Counted from the first letter of the stretch, positions 7,642 through 16,025 are shown. The stretch: DNA of 51,392 bases from Erysipelotrichaceae bacterium (GCA_029101345.1 JAQXQU010000015.1:1-51392), one strand, 5' to 3'. Numbers and translations are program-made. The notes: generated from the letters alone by a model not told the origin.

Positions 7642-8910
7642 TTAGAGAAGTTTTTCCTCCTTTTTTGCTATTTTTTGGTTAATCTTTTGATAAATCATCT
7701 TTTCATCTTCGCTTAAATCCATAAAAACATAGCTTTCAATCTCATGTCTAGCCAATTCAATTTCGTCCATGATCTTCAGTGAGTTATCAGTAATGGCAAT
7801 TGAACGAAAAGTTTCATTATTCTCCTTGTATTTTATCAGTTTGGAAAACCTTAGATTCATCAATGATTGCCTGATCTTCATCTTATCCATCTGCAGAAAA
7901 TCACTGAATTCATCCAAAGTCGTCAATTTGACATTATCAAACAGACAGGAAAGAACAAAAATATCATTTAGACTCAAATTATTGCGACCAGCAATAACAG
8001 ATAAATACTTCTCAGCAATCTTACGACGTCGATAACTGCTGGCCAAATAGCCACGGTCTTGAAGAACATTTTCGTTGATAAAGATCTTTTCATCACCAAG
8101 CTTGTTGAATAATGCTCCCCCATCGCTTGCTGAATCAAAGAGAATATATTTTTCATTCAGAAAACCATCATCATCAGGAAAGAGTTCTTCAAGAAACTTC
8201 TTGTAATGACGATAGACATCAAGCTTCATTCTAATGGTTCTAGATAGCAGGTCCTTGTTGTTATTAACTAAAGATCCCGCTGTCTTATAGTAGTAGATGA
8301 CCGGAGTATTAAGAATATAGACATTGCTGATATGCTTGAGATAGTCAAGATTGAAGATGAAGTCCTCACTCCAGGAAATATCTTCATGCATCTTAAGATT
8401 ATTATTGATGATGATATCCCGACGATAGAGCTTATTCCACAAGACGCCAAAATAATATTCTGCAGGTTTTTTCGACATCTTGGAAACATATGCATCGCGA
8501 CTTAGCAAACACTCCTTTTTGAAGTAGGATTTGTTTGATATCTTATCGCCAACAACCCGATAGAAGCCTGCAACAACAAGATCGGCATGGTTGATTTTCA
8601 TAGCTGAAACAAGCGATGAAAGAGCCTGATCGGTCTGAATGTCGTCGGCATCAAGAAAAGATAAATATAAACCCTTAGCCATTGCGATACCGAGATTTCT
8701 GGTTGATGAAACACCACCATTTTCCTTATGGACATATCTTAGGCGTGGATCTTCAATGTTCTGGATAATTGATGCAGTATTGTCATTTGATCCATCATCG
8801 ACAACAATGCATTCCAAATCTGTAAAAGACTGGCCAAGTACTGATCTGATACACTTTTCAATTGTCTTTTCTGCATTATAGGCAGGTATAATTACGCTTA
8901 CTAATGGCAT
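7642..8910 (-). CDS. GT2 glycosyltransferase with C-terminal winged-helix-like domain
   Basis: A 422-residue protein. Residues 1-230 are a GT-A fold family 2 glycosyltransferase: VSVIIPAYNAE at 4-14, VVDDGS at 36-41, metal-binding DAD at 87-89, and SED (181-183) as likely catalytic acid region. Residues about 310-422 do not look like a glycosyltransferase. Their helix-helix-recognition helix-wing pattern (LNDIFVLSCLF, TLDEFSDFLQM, IRQSLMNLRFSKLI, AITDNSLKIMD) and final LSEDEK helix resemble a MarR-type winged helix. The family transfers sugars from nucleotide donors to envelope polymers. A regulatory role for the C-terminus is inference. There is no SD; a -10 (TGCTAAAAT) ends six bases before the ATG. 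Confidence 0.82.
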   Translation of the reverse strand: MPLVSVIIPAYNAEKTIEKCIRSVLGQSFTDLECIVVDDGSNDNTASIIQNIEDPRLRYVHKENGGVSSTRNLGIAMAKGLYLSFLDADDIQTDQALSSLVSAMKINHADLVVAGFYRVVGDKISNKSYFKKECLLSRDAYVSKMSKKPAEYYFGVLWNKLYRRDIIINNNLKMHEDISWSEDFIFNLDYLKHISNVYILNTPVIYYYKTAGSLVNNNKDLLSRTIRMKLDVYRHYKKFLEELFPDDDGFLNEKYILFDSASDGGALFNKLGDEKIFINENVLQDRGYLASSYRRRKIAEKYLSVIAGRNNLSLNDIFVLSCLFDNVKLTTLDEFSDFLQMDKMKIRQSLMNLRFSKLIKYKENNETFRSIAITDNSLKIMDEIELARHEIESYVFMDLSEDEKMIYQKINQKIAKKEEKLL

Positions 8911-8925
8911 ACTTTTATTTTAGCA
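8911..8925 (-). promoter_or_regulatory. extended -10 promoter of the glycosyltransferase gene
   Basis: Minus-strand TG-C-TAAAAT, then AAAAGT, then ATG. The exact six-base gap predicts transcription starting at the initiation codon. No SD is present. Confidence 0.5.
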
Positions 8926-8950
8926 AAGATATATATTAATTACTAATTTA

Positions 8951-8977
8951 TAAAAAAGCTCCCGATATTGGGAGCTT
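8951..8977 (-). terminator. terminator after tRNA-Glu
   Basis: Minus-strand AGCTCCC, six-base loop, GGGAGCT, then a run of T (8952-8957). It closes the infC-rpmI-rplT-tRNA transcript. Confidence 0.88.
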
Positions 8978-8987
8978 GAATACATCA

Positions 8988-9063
8988 TGGTGACCTGTAC
9001 GGGATTCGAACCCGTGAATGTCGCCTTGAGAGGGCGATGTGTTAACCGTTTCACCAACAGGCC
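8988..9063 (-). tRNA. tRNA-Glu (anticodon CTC)
   Basis: A 76-base cloverleaf with encoded CCA. The acceptor GGCCTGT pairs with ACAGGTC (one G-U pair), followed by discriminator A. The anticodon stem TCGCC/GGCGA encloses CTCTCAA, giving anticodon CTC, which reads GAG. The T arm ACGGG-TTCGAAT-CCCGT is canonical. It sits directly after rplT and is probably processed from the ribosomal-protein transcript. Confidence 0.93.
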
Positions 9064-9089
9064 ATTAAAAGGTCAAAAGACCTTTTAAT
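9064..9089 (-). other. hairpin between rplT and tRNA-Glu
   Basis: ATTAAAAGGTC and GACCTTTTAAT form an 11-bp stem with a TTTT loop, touching the rplT stop and abutting the tRNA 5' end. No separate T run follows, so it may be a partial terminator, an mRNA 3'-end stabiliser or a processing signal. Confidence 0.5.
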
Positions 9090-9448
9090 TACTTGTTAAG
9101 AGCCTTCTTAGCTGTAGCACAGATTGTCTTGAAACCTTCAGGATCGTGAATAGCGATTTCTGAAAGCATTTTTCTGTTAACTGCAACATTAGCCAGCTTT
9201 AAGCCGTGCATTAACTGTGAATAAGATAGGTCATTCATTCTGGCAGCAGCATTGATACGAGCAATCCAAAGCTTTCTGAAATCTCTCTTTGTCTGTCTTC
9301 TGCCGATATATGAATATCTTAATGAACGCATTACCTGCTCATGCGCTGTACGATATAGAAGATGCTTGGAACCAAAATAGCCCTTCGCAAGCTTTAAGAC
9401 CTTCTTACGTCTGTTTCTTGTAGGAGTTGAACCTTTTACTCTAGACAT
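9089..9448 (-). CDS. rplT: 50S ribosomal protein L20
   Basis: A 119-residue basic protein of standard length, with the N-terminal block [19 protein letters not shown] typical of L20. It binds 23S rRNA early in 50S assembly. In Bacillota it also represses its own operon by binding the leader RNA before infC. It is the last protein gene of infC-rpmI-rplT, 13 bases after rpmI. Confidence 0.97.
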   Translation of the reverse strand: MSRVKGSTPTRNRRKKVLKLAKGYFGSKHLLYRTAHEQVMRSLRYSYIGRRQTKRDFRKLWIARINAAARMNDLSYSQLMHGLKLANVAVNRKMLSEIAIHDPEGFKTICATAKKALNK

Positions 9449-9461
9449 TTACCCTTACCTC

Positions 9462-9656
9462 CTAGTTATGAAGCATAGCCTTTAATCTCTTTTCATCGGA
9501 ATCAGAGACTAATGCTGACTTTCTTAATGATACTTTCTGCTTGTGTGTCTTGTTAGCGGCAAAGTGTGAAGTATAAGCATGATGTCTGCTTAACTTGCCA
9601 GTGCCAGTCTTTTTTACTCTCTTTGCAAGAGTTTTCTTAGTTTTCATCTTTGGCAT
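9462..9656 (-). CDS. rpmI: 50S ribosomal protein L35
   Basis: A 64-residue, very basic protein beginning [20 protein letters not shown], the standard L35 start and length. It lies between infC and rplT with short spacers, the universal bacterial order. Confidence 0.97.
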   Translation of the reverse strand: MPKMKTKKTLAKRVKKTGTGKLSRHHAYTSHFAANKTHKQKVSLRKSALVSDSDEKRLKAMLHN

Positions 9657-9668
9657 TTGCTAGCCCTC

Positions 9669-10196
9669 CTATTTCTTTTTAGGTGTTAATACACAGGACA
9701 TGATGTTGCCTTCGAGTTTAGGCTTTTTGTCAACAATGGCAATTGTACTTAACTGGTCGATGAAATCGTTCATGACCTTCAAGCCAACTTCCTGTCGAGT
9801 CATCATACGTCCTCTGAAACGCATGTCTACTTTAACTTTCATACCATCTTCAAGCCATTTGACTGCTTGTTTCATTTTGGTATTGAAGTCATTAGTGTCA
9901 ATAACCGGAGATAAGCGCATAGGCTTGATTTCGGTTACAGACTGCTTCTTTTTGGCTTCTTTAGCTTTCTTTTGGGCTTCGAAACGGAATCTTCCATAAT
10001 CAAGGATCTTGCAGACAGGTGGCTGGGCATTGGGAGCAACACAGAGCAGATCAAGTTCCTGATCATAAGCTCTTTCCAATGCTTCTCTTCTCATCATGAC
10101 CCCAAGCTGATCACCATTTGCGTCAATTACGAGAACTTCCTTGAAACGAATGCTTTCGTTTACCAAGTCTTCATTTTGCGTTTTCTTCGTGATAAT
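9669..10196 (-). CDS. infC: translation initiation factor IF-3 (non-ATG start)
   Basis: IF-3 binds the 30S subunit and checks the initiator tRNA-start codon match. The N- and C-terminal domains joined by a Lys-rich linker (KKAKEAKKK) are complete. No ATG lies near the expected N terminus. The reading frame continues upstream of the TTG at 10166 to codons ATT-ATT-ATC directly behind GGAGGT (10205-10200), giving ITKKTQNEDLVNES before the conserved VNESIRFKEV. I place the start at the second ATT (10196); ATC at 10193 is equally possible by spacing. Rare AUU-type starts allow IF-3 to repress its own synthesis. The product is about 175 residues. Confidence 0.9.
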   Translation of the reverse strand: MITKKTQNEDLVNESIRFKEVLVIDANGDQLGVMMRREALERAYDQELDLLCVAPNAQPPVCKILDYGRFRFEAQKKAKEAKKKQSVTEIKPMRLSPVIDTNDFNTKMKQAVKWLEDGMKVKVDMRFRGRMMTRQEVGLKVMNDFIDQLSTIAIVDKKPKLEGNIMSCVLTPKKK

Positions 10197-10206
10197 AATA
10201 CCTCCA

Positions 10207-10320
10207 ACAAAATAAAAAGCGAGACAAAGCCCACTTAACTTATACTATCTGCAGCATAATACCTAAATCCTTTGGAAATCAGGTGAGAAGTGGCTTCTAC
10301 TTTCTGTACTTTTTATTGCT
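10207..10320 (-). ncRNA. infC-rpmI-rplT leader RNA (L20-type autoregulatory leader)
   Basis: The untranslated leader contains the blocks AGTAGAAGCCACTTCTCACC and AAGTGGGCTTTGTCTCGC, followed by T5. The AAGCCACTT and AAGTGGGCTT segments pair (one bulged G) to close a structure that ends like an intrinsic terminator. An internal ACCT/AGGT hairpin lies between them. The position and conserved motif fit the Bacillota L20 leader family, where L20 binding promotes premature termination. Confidence 0.75.
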
Positions 10321-10325
10321 CTATT

Positions 10326-10354
10326 ATTATATGCAAGCAAATGCAACTAGTCAA
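10326..10354 (-). promoter_or_regulatory. infC: sigma-A promoter of infC-rpmI-rplT
   Basis: TTGACT (10354-10349), 17-base spacer, TATAAT (10331-10326). This is one of the strongest promoters in the window by consensus. Its -35 overlaps the last codons of the phosphoesterase gene. Confidence 0.85.
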
Positions 10355-10823
10355 TTGATTTAGGCAAATTTATGCGTTTTACTTCAATATTTTGCCTATT
10401 GATATGCAAAATGGCATAGCAAGGTTCACTATAGTCGCGATTATAGAAGGTTGAACCGGGATTAATGAGGCGAATACCATCAATAACAGCATCAGTAAAG
10501 ATATGAATATGACCAAAGAAGACAACATCACAGCCCTTTTCCTTTGCAATAGCGGCCAAACCTTCAATATTTGCAGGTGAAATGATCCGATGACCATGGA
10601 TAATCAGGATGCGGTGTCCTTCAATTTCCATCAGACGGAACTTGGGAAATGATGAGAAATAGTCATTGTTGCCTTTAACACTGATAAAGGGTCTGACTTC
10701 ATCTTCCAGCATCTCACTATCACCACAATGAAGATAATAATCACAATCAGGATTATCATAGAGGATTTTTGATAAAGAACCACGATCACCATGATTGTCT
10801 GATACCAAGCAGAGCTTAACCAT
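10347..10823 (-). CDS. YfcE/MJ0936-type metallophosphoesterase
   Basis: A 158-residue calcineurin-like phosphodiesterase of compact size. Metal ligands are visible in order: D9-N-H11, D35 in HCGD, N53 in GNND, H76-G-H78 in IIHGHR, and GHIH (104-107). Family members hydrolyse phosphodiesters in vitro; the physiological substrate is unclear. It overlaps the end of murD by 8 bases and is last in the rdgB-DUF1461-trmL-murD operon. Confidence 0.88.
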   Translation of the reverse strand: MVKLCLVSDNHGDRGSLSKILYDNPDCDYYLHCGDSEMLEDEVRPFISVKGNNDYFSSFPKFRLMEIEGHRILIIHGHRIISPANIEGLAAIAKEKGCDVVFFGHIHIFTDAVIDGIRLINPGSTFYNRDYSEPCYAILHINRQNIEVKRINLPKSID

Positions 10824-12087
10824 GATTCCTTACCCTTTCCTTGAAATAATCACCACGTTCCTCAAAATTCTTGAAATAGCCATAGCTAGCTGCAGCTGGT
10901 GATAAGACACAAGCATGCCCAGCACCAGTATTTTCAAATGCCCAGTCAATAGCCTCATCAAGATTTTCAACTACAGCGACATTAAGTTCTGTCACACCTA
11001 AAAGATCTGCAATCTTCTTGCCAGATGCATACATTAGACAGATGTTCTTGACATGTCCTTCCTTAAGGTATTCAACAAGCTTGCTATAATCAATGCCACG
11101 ATCAAGACCGCCAATTAGGATGGAGCCAATGTCTTTGATGGAAGCAATGGCATTAATAGCTGATTCGTTGATGGTTGAAATGGAATCATCATAGAATCTG
11201 ATTCCTTGATAGGTGCCGAAGTATTCCAGACGATGTGGAAGTGGTTTAAATGTCCTTAATGCTTCATAAAAGATATCATCTTCAACTCCATAGAGTTTGC
11301 CAATTTCATAATCGGCAGCCAAATCAAAGAGAAAATGGTCACCGCTGAGACTACAGCCTTCAATATCATCGAGTGATGAAAAAGGCAGAACGTTCTTGTT
11401 AATCAGATGCTTATGCCCTTGATAATCCTCTTGATCATTATCCTTGTTGATATAGAGAATATCGTTTTCGTTCTGATTCAGGAAGATATTCTTCTTGGCT
11501 GCAGCATATTTTTCAAAAGAACCATAATGATCCAGATGTTCTTCAAAGATATTCAATAATACAGCAATATGCGGTGAATTATGGGCATATTCCAACTGGT
11601 GACAGGAGATTTCAAGAACTATGATGCTATCTTCATCGATATCTTTGATTAAATCAAAGACTGGAATGCCAATATTCCCTCCTAGCAAAACATGATACCC
11701 TTTAAGTCTGAGAAGATGGCAAAGAAAGGAAGATGTTGTACTTTTGCCCTTGGAGCCAGTAATGCCAATGCAGCGATCCTTGTAGGCTTTTAGGAAAAGA
11801 TCCATCTGACTAGTAATATGGCAGGAATAATCATCGACTGCTTTTGGCAAAACAATACCAGGAGATTTGAAGACAACATCAAAATCATCAAGGCAATCAA
11901 GGTACTTGTCTCCTGTAATGACACCATCAGCAAAAGCCGGGACTTCCATCTCCCTTTTGTCGGCAATATAAACTTCCTTGGTTATGGCAAGCTTTTTTAT
12001 TATTTCAAAAGTTGACTGGCCTTCTTTGCCAAAACCGAGAATCAGTACTCTTTTATTTGCAATCAGCTTTTCTATTACATTTATCAT
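10816..12087 (-). CDS. murD: UDP-N-acetylmuramoylalanine--D-glutamate ligase
   Basis: Adds D-Glu to UDP-MurNAc-L-Ala in cytoplasmic peptidoglycan synthesis. The N-terminal Rossmann-like block is VLILGFGKEGQST. The ATP loop is GSKGKSTT, and EISCHQLE matches the MurD EISSFQLE region. I choose the ATG at 12087, just after the trmL stop, with AGGTG upstream. The frame is open further up to 12159, but that part lies inside trmL. The 423-residue length is slightly short for MurD. It is separated from other cell-wall genes. Confidence 0.93.
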   Translation of the reverse strand: MINVIEKLIANKRVLILGFGKEGQSTFEIIKKLAITKEVYIADKREMEVPAFADGVITGDKYLDCLDDFDVVFKSPGIVLPKAVDDYSCHITSQMDLFLKAYKDRCIGITGSKGKSTTSSFLCHLLRLKGYHVLLGGNIGIPVFDLIKDIDEDSIIVLEISCHQLEYAHNSPHIAVLLNIFEEHLDHYGSFEKYAAAKKNIFLNQNENDILYINKDNDQEDYQGHKHLINKNVLPFSSLDDIEGCSLSGDHFLFDLAADYEIGKLYGVEDDIFYEALRTFKPLPHRLEYFGTYQGIRFYDDSISTINESAINAIASIKDIGSILIGGLDRGIDYSKLVEYLKEGHVKNICLMYASGKKIADLLGVTELNVAVVENLDEAIDWAFENTGAGHACVLSPAAASYGYFKNFEERGDYFKERVRNHG

Positions 12088-12094
12088 ATAGCAC

Positions 12095-12604
12095 CTAAAT
12101 ACGCAGCAGAAAATCTGCGCCCTTGATGACTTCAACTTCCGACAAGGAATCAAAGCCAAGCTGTCTTAAACATTCATATGCCCCAATGGCAACACAATTT
12201 GAAAGATTCAACGATCTAGCATCAGAACGCATTGGCAAGCGATAACAGGCATCAAGATTATCTTTGAGAATGCCTTTGTCTATACCGGTAGATTCTTTCC
12301 CGAAAAATAGATAGATGTCCTTATCCTTGTCAAAGATGCATTTATCAAAGGTTTTCAGTCCATATCTTGTAAAATAGACAAATTGCCCTTTCCCATTCTG
12401 CTTTCTGAATTCTTCATAATTGGGATAAATATGATAATCAAGAGAATCAATATAATCCATGGAGGCTCTTTTCAAATGTTTATCATCCAGAACAAAGCCT
12501 AATGGTTCAATCAGATGCAAACGCATATTGAAAGCCGAGCAGGTTCGCATGATATTGCCGGTATTCTGAGGAATTTCCGGTTCATATAACACAACATTAA
12601 TCAC
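12095..12604 (-). CDS. trmL: tRNA (cytidine/uridine-34-2'-O)-methyltransferase TrmL
   Basis: A 169-residue SPOUT methyltransferase. The motifs are YEPEIPQNTGNIMRTC (motif 1), FGKESTGI (motif 2) and RSLNLSNCVAIGAYE (motif 3), as expected for TrmL/YibK. It methylates the wobble ribose of tRNA-Leu. The start appears to be GTG at 12604, overlapping the end of the DUF1461 gene by 8 bases, with AAGG upstream. Confidence 0.92.
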   Translation of the reverse strand: MINVVLYEPEIPQNTGNIMRTCSAFNMRLHLIEPLGFVLDDKHLKRASMDYIDSLDYHIYPNYEEFRKQNGKGQFVYFTRYGLKTFDKCIFDKDKDIYLFFGKESTGIDKGILKDNLDACYRLPMRSDARSLNLSNCVAIGAYECLRQLGFDSLSEVEVIKGADFLLRI

Positions 12605-13304
12605 GATTGGCTACCTTCCTATCAAGTGTTGACAATAATAAATAAGCAACAAGCAAAAAGACAATAATGGTTATGATGATGAAATAGAGAAGATTGTTAA
12701 AGAATTCTGGAGGAACAATCATAATCAGAACATCCGTCTTTAATGATAATAGCCATAAATCATTGCCAGCAAAGAAGATGTGATGGAAAGTAGTCCAGAA
12801 TGAATCAAAATCAGCAATGACTGCTGTCACAATAGCAACAATAACTATTCCATGGGCCATTAATGTCTTCTTAAAAGAATAAAAGAGGCTTGAAAAGGAC
12901 TTTGCCTTTTCCTTAATAAGCAAATAGATCAAGGACGCAAGGGAAAGCACAAGACTGATATTGCGAATTGACATTGCTGTCAGATAGAGATTCTTGACAT
13001 CAACCATATGGGTCTTTTCCTTCTGATTGAAGACTTCCCTTGTTGTCCCATGAAGTTCCATCTTCATATCAAGACTATCAACCCTGTTTTCCAGATAAGA
13101 CAAAAGAAAATCTGTCAATTCAGCCAATCCTTCATCGTCAGTGCCGATATATTCACTAATCCTTTGTCCATTAATGGTAATCCTTTCGTGCTGATAGTTA
13201 TAGAAGGAACGATTGAAACAGCAAAAATCAATTCCCGAAAGAAAGAGGAAGAGAATAAGGGATATGGAAAAGAGATAGGAAAACAGTCTATTTTTCAAGA
13301 TCAT
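12597..13304 (-). CDS. TIGR01906/DUF1461 integral membrane protein
   Basis: A 235-residue protein with a membrane segment near 8-28, an extracytoplasmic loop, and three or four further segments. The EKTHMVDVKNLY region matches the H-M-x-D-V hallmark of DUF1461 proteins. No activity is known for the family. It overlaps the end of rdgB by 17 bases and the start of trmL by 8. Confidence 0.8.
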   Translation of the reverse strand: MILKNRLFSYLFSISLILFLFLSGIDFCCFNRSFYNYQHERITINGQRISEYIGTDDEGLAELTDFLLSYLENRVDSLDMKMELHGTTREVFNQKEKTHMVDVKNLYLTAMSIRNISLVLSLASLIYLLIKEKAKSFSSLFYSFKKTLMAHGIVIVAIVTAVIADFDSFWTTFHHIFFAGNDLWLLSLKTDVLIMIVPPEFFNNLLYFIIITIIVFLLVAYLLLSTLDRKVANRD

Positions 13305-13869
13305 GCACCCACCTTATCAATGCATTGTAGCGATGCGAGATAGTATTCTTATCTTCTGGTTTCACTTCAGCTAAGGTCATTCCCATTGAAGGAAGATAGA
13401 AGATAGGATCATAGCCAAAACCATGTTCTCCTTTCGCACTTCTGGCAATTTCGCCATGAATGAAACCTTCATAGAATCTGACATCTTCATCAATATAGCA
13501 GATATCACACTGATAGCTTGCATTGCGATTATTAACATATTTCATCATATTCATGATCATCGCATTTTTCATCGGATAGTCATAGTCCTCTGCAAACCTA
13601 GCTGAATGAACACCAGGAAGTGAAAGAAAATAGTCAATAAGAATGCCAGAATCATCTGAAAGGGTTGGAATATGATAAAGGTCATGATAATGCTTGGCCT
13701 TAAGATAGGCATTATCCTTGAAAGTGAATCCATCTTCAATGACTTCGCTATGATCATTGAGCATCTTCGGTGTCAATAATTCGCGATCAATGCCATGAGC
13801 CTTGAGAATCTCGGCAATTTCCTTAATTTTATTGACGTTATTCGACGCAATAAGCAATTTTTTATCCAT
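13288..13869 (-). CDS. rdgB: XTP/dITP diphosphatase (RdgB/HAM1)
   Basis: A 193-residue house-cleaning enzyme that hydrolyses ITP, dITP and XTP. The family blocks are IASNNVNKIKEI (7-18), SDDSGI (71-76), GVHSARFAE (86-94), GFGYDPIF and SHRYNAL. It heads the operon. No SD is visible; a TAAAAT hexamer ends eight bases before the ATG, suggesting a very short 5' leader. Confidence 0.94.
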   Translation of the reverse strand: MDKKLLIASNNVNKIKEIAEILKAHGIDRELLTPKMLNDHSEVIEDGFTFKDNAYLKAKHYHDLYHIPTLSDDSGILIDYFLSLPGVHSARFAEDYDYPMKNAMIMNMMKYVNNRNASYQCDICYIDEDVRFYEGFIHGEIARSAKGEHGFGYDPIFYLPSMGMTLAEVKPEDKNTISHRYNALIRWVHDLEK

Positions 13870-13923
13870 ATGCTATAATTTTACTATATTATTTGCAAAA
13901 TGCATTAGGTTATCTGGAGGCGT

Positions 13924-14808
13924 ATGAAACACATTTTTATCGTCAATCGTATCTCAGGCAAGGGTTCAGCCTATGGACTTATTGATACCATTATTGATAT
14001 CGCAAATCAAAGAAAGCTGGAATATGAAATCCGCATAACTGAATATGTCTCACATGCATCAAAGATTGCCAAGGAATATCAAGGAAGAAATGATGTAATC
14101 ATCTATTCAGTTGGTGGCGATGGCACCCTGCTTGAAGTCATCAATGGCCTGGATTTCAATATACCACTAGGTATCATTCCTGCTGGTTCAGGCAATGATT
14201 TCTACCGAATGATTGGTGGAGTGCCATCAGACTATCGCAAGATCATCAATGATGCCATTGATGGCGAAATCAGAATGATCGATCTAGGAAAAAGCAATCG
14301 TGGCTACTTCTTAAATGGCACAAGTTTTGGCATTGATGCTGATATCAATGCAGAAGCAAGCCATATGATCAGAAAGACCTTTATTGCCAAAGGACCAGCA
14401 TATGTCTTATCCATTATCAAGAATGCCATCTTTCTTCATCGCCGCAAAATCATTATTGATGCTGATGGCAATAAAAAGAAAGGAACCTACTATATTGTCG
14501 CTGTCATGAATGGACAGTATTATGGAAATGGCGTCAAAGCCTCCCCTTCCTCCCAAATAGATGATGGCTATCTCAATCTCATTCTTTTCAAAAATGCGCC
14601 TAGATACAAAGCCTACCCGGCGATGTTCAGATATCTTGCGGGAAAAGCTGAAAATGATCCTATAATTGAAAGAATCAAGTGTCAGCATCTCACAATTGAT
14701 TCAGAAGAGGAGCTATCTTGCCAGTCAGATGGTGAAAACTATACAGCATTCCATTTGGAAATCGATGTTGTCCCTAAGGCACTAAAACTCAAATATCCAA
14801 AAAAATAG
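13924..14808 (+). CDS. diacylglycerol kinase-family lipid kinase (DgkB/YegS type)
   Basis: A 294-residue soluble lipid kinase. The nucleotide-binding GGDGT is at 64-68 and GSGND at 88-92. The double-domain length and the C-terminal LSCQSDGE region fit DgkB/YegS. It probably recycles diacylglycerol released when phosphatidylglycerol head groups are used for envelope polymers; the exact lipid is inference. GGAGG is three bases before the ATG at the minimum spacing. Confidence 0.88.
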   Translation: MKHIFIVNRISGKGSAYGLIDTIIDIANQRKLEYEIRITEYVSHASKIAKEYQGRNDVIIYSVGGDGTLLEVINGLDFNIPLGIIPAGSGNDFYRMIGGVPSDYRKIINDAIDGEIRMIDLGKSNRGYFLNGTSFGIDADINAEASHMIRKTFIAKGPAYVLSIIKNAIFLHRRKIIIDADGNKKKGTYYIVAVMNGQYYGNGVKASPSSQIDDGYLNLILFKNAPRYKAYPAMFRYLAGKAENDPIIERIKCQHLTIDSEEELSCQSDGENYTAFHLEIDVVPKALKLKYPKK

Positions 14809-14829
14809 CAGGCTAAGCCTGCTATTTTT
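14801..14829. terminator. bidirectional terminator shared by the lipid kinase gene and phoH
   Basis: AAAAATAGCAGGC and GCCTGCTATTTTT pair perfectly around TAA. Both stop codons lie within or beside the stem: the kinase TAG at 14806-14808 and the phoH TAG at 14822-14824. Confidence 0.92.
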
Positions 14830-15775
14830 CATCAAATCTTTCAATAATCTTCTGAACCAATGGGTTTCTGACAATATCATCATTACTGAATTCAATAAAA
14901 TCAATCTTCTCAATCCCTTTAAGTCTTTCCTTGGCAGCAACCAGTCCTGAAGAGTGACAATTGATTTTCAAATCAATCTGGGTGATATCGCCGGTAACAA
15001 TCATCTTTGAATCATGTCCTAGACGTGTCAAAAACATCAGCATCTGTCCTCTGGTTGTATTCTGGGCTTCATCAAGAATGACATAAGCATCATTGAGTGT
15101 CCTGCCACGCATATAGGCTAGAGGGATAATCTCAATTGCATTCTTCTCCATCAGCTTCTGAGTCTGTTCTTCACCAATGATATCATGCAATGAATCATAT
15201 AGCGGCATCAGATAAGGGTCAATCTTGTCCTTGAGATCACCTGGCAAAAATCCAAGTGACTCACCGGCTTCAACAGCTGGCCTTGTAAGTATTATCTTCT
15301 TGATCTGCCCATTTTTAAAGGCATTGACAGCTGCCACAATTGCCAAATAGGTCTTGCCTGTTCCAGCTGGACCAATCGCAAAAACAAGATCATTTAAGGC
15401 TATGGAATTAATAAGCTTAGCTTGGTTATAGGTCTTGCAGATAATCGGCTTGTGGTTGAAGGTATGGGCTATGACTTTTTTCTTATAGCTATTGTCAATA
15501 AAGCTTTCACCTGTCAATTCAAGAAAGGTCTGCTTGATGATATTCAGATCAATATCCTTGCCACTGGCAATCAGATCAAGCAACAGCTTTAGATGTTGCT
15601 CGAAGATGGCTAAAAGCTGCTTATCGTCACAAAAGAGCATGAATTCATCATCACGATAAGCAATGTCAACGTCATAGAGACACTCCAAAAACTTGAGGTT
15701 TTCATCACCACAGCCTAAGAGTTCATTGATGGTTTCATATGCTATGTCACTAAGCTTTACACTTTGGTATTTCAA
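14822..15775 (-). CDS. phoH: PhoH-like P-loop ATPase
   Basis: A 317-residue protein with a Walker A GPAGTGKT (135-142), Walker B VILDEAQN, and TGDITQIDL downstream. It belongs to the PhoH/YbeZ group of RNA-associated ATPases linked to ribosome maturation with YbeY, which is not adjacent here. The start is TTG at 15775 behind AGGAG. Confidence 0.93.
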   Translation of the reverse strand: MKYQSVKLSDIAYETINELLGCGDENLKFLECLYDVDIAYRDDEFMLFCDDKQLLAIFEQHLKLLLDLIASGKDIDLNIIKQTFLELTGESFIDNSYKKKVIAHTFNHKPIICKTYNQAKLINSIALNDLVFAIGPAGTGKTYLAIVAAVNAFKNGQIKKIILTRPAVEAGESLGFLPGDLKDKIDPYLMPLYDSLHDIIGEEQTQKLMEKNAIEIIPLAYMRGRTLNDAYVILDEAQNTTRGQMLMFLTRLGHDSKMIVTGDITQIDLKINCHSSGLVAAKERLKGIEKIDFIEFSNDDIVRNPLVQKIIERFDEK

Positions 15776-15786
15776 TTCTTCTCCTA

Positions 15787-15809
15787 TTAAAAAAATAGCA
15801 AAGATTGCT
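15787..15809 (-). terminator. rpsU terminator
   Basis: Minus-strand AGCAA-TCT-TTGCT followed by ATTTTTTT. The stem is short but the T tract is long. It separates rpsU from phoH. Confidence 0.65.
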
Positions 15810-15814
15810 CTTTA

Positions 15815-15994
15815 CTATTTTCCTCTTCTAGCTTTTCTTGCTGCTTCAGACTTTAATCTTCTCTTAACGCCTGGCTTGACATAATATTCACGCTTGCGTG
15901 CTTCAACGAGAGTGCCATTACGAGAGACTTGTCTCTTGAAACGACGTAATGCATCATCGAGCTGTTCGTTTTCCTTAACGATTACTTTTGCCAT
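15815..15994 (-). CDS. rpsU: 30S ribosomal protein S21
   Basis: A 59-residue, highly basic protein beginning [20 protein letters not shown] and ending AARKARRGK. It contains the S21 block [11 protein letters not shown]. It binds the 3' end of 16S rRNA near the anti-SD. The SD is AAAGGGGGTG, seven bases before the ATG at 15994. It appears monocistronic, with a -10 at 16026-16031 and a terminator at 15787-15809. Confidence 0.96.
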   Translation of the reverse strand: MAKVIVKENEQLDDALRRFKRQVSRNGTLVEARKREYYVKPGVKRRLKSEAARKARRGK

Positions 15995-16025
15995 AATTAC
16001 ACCCCCTTTGCAATTAACCTAATTA

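Noticed and set aside
13874-13879. Plus-strand TATAAT as the promoter of the lipid kinase gene
   Set aside because: No acceptable -35 at 16-18 bases and no TGn extension on that strand; the region is A+T-rich and the match may be chance.
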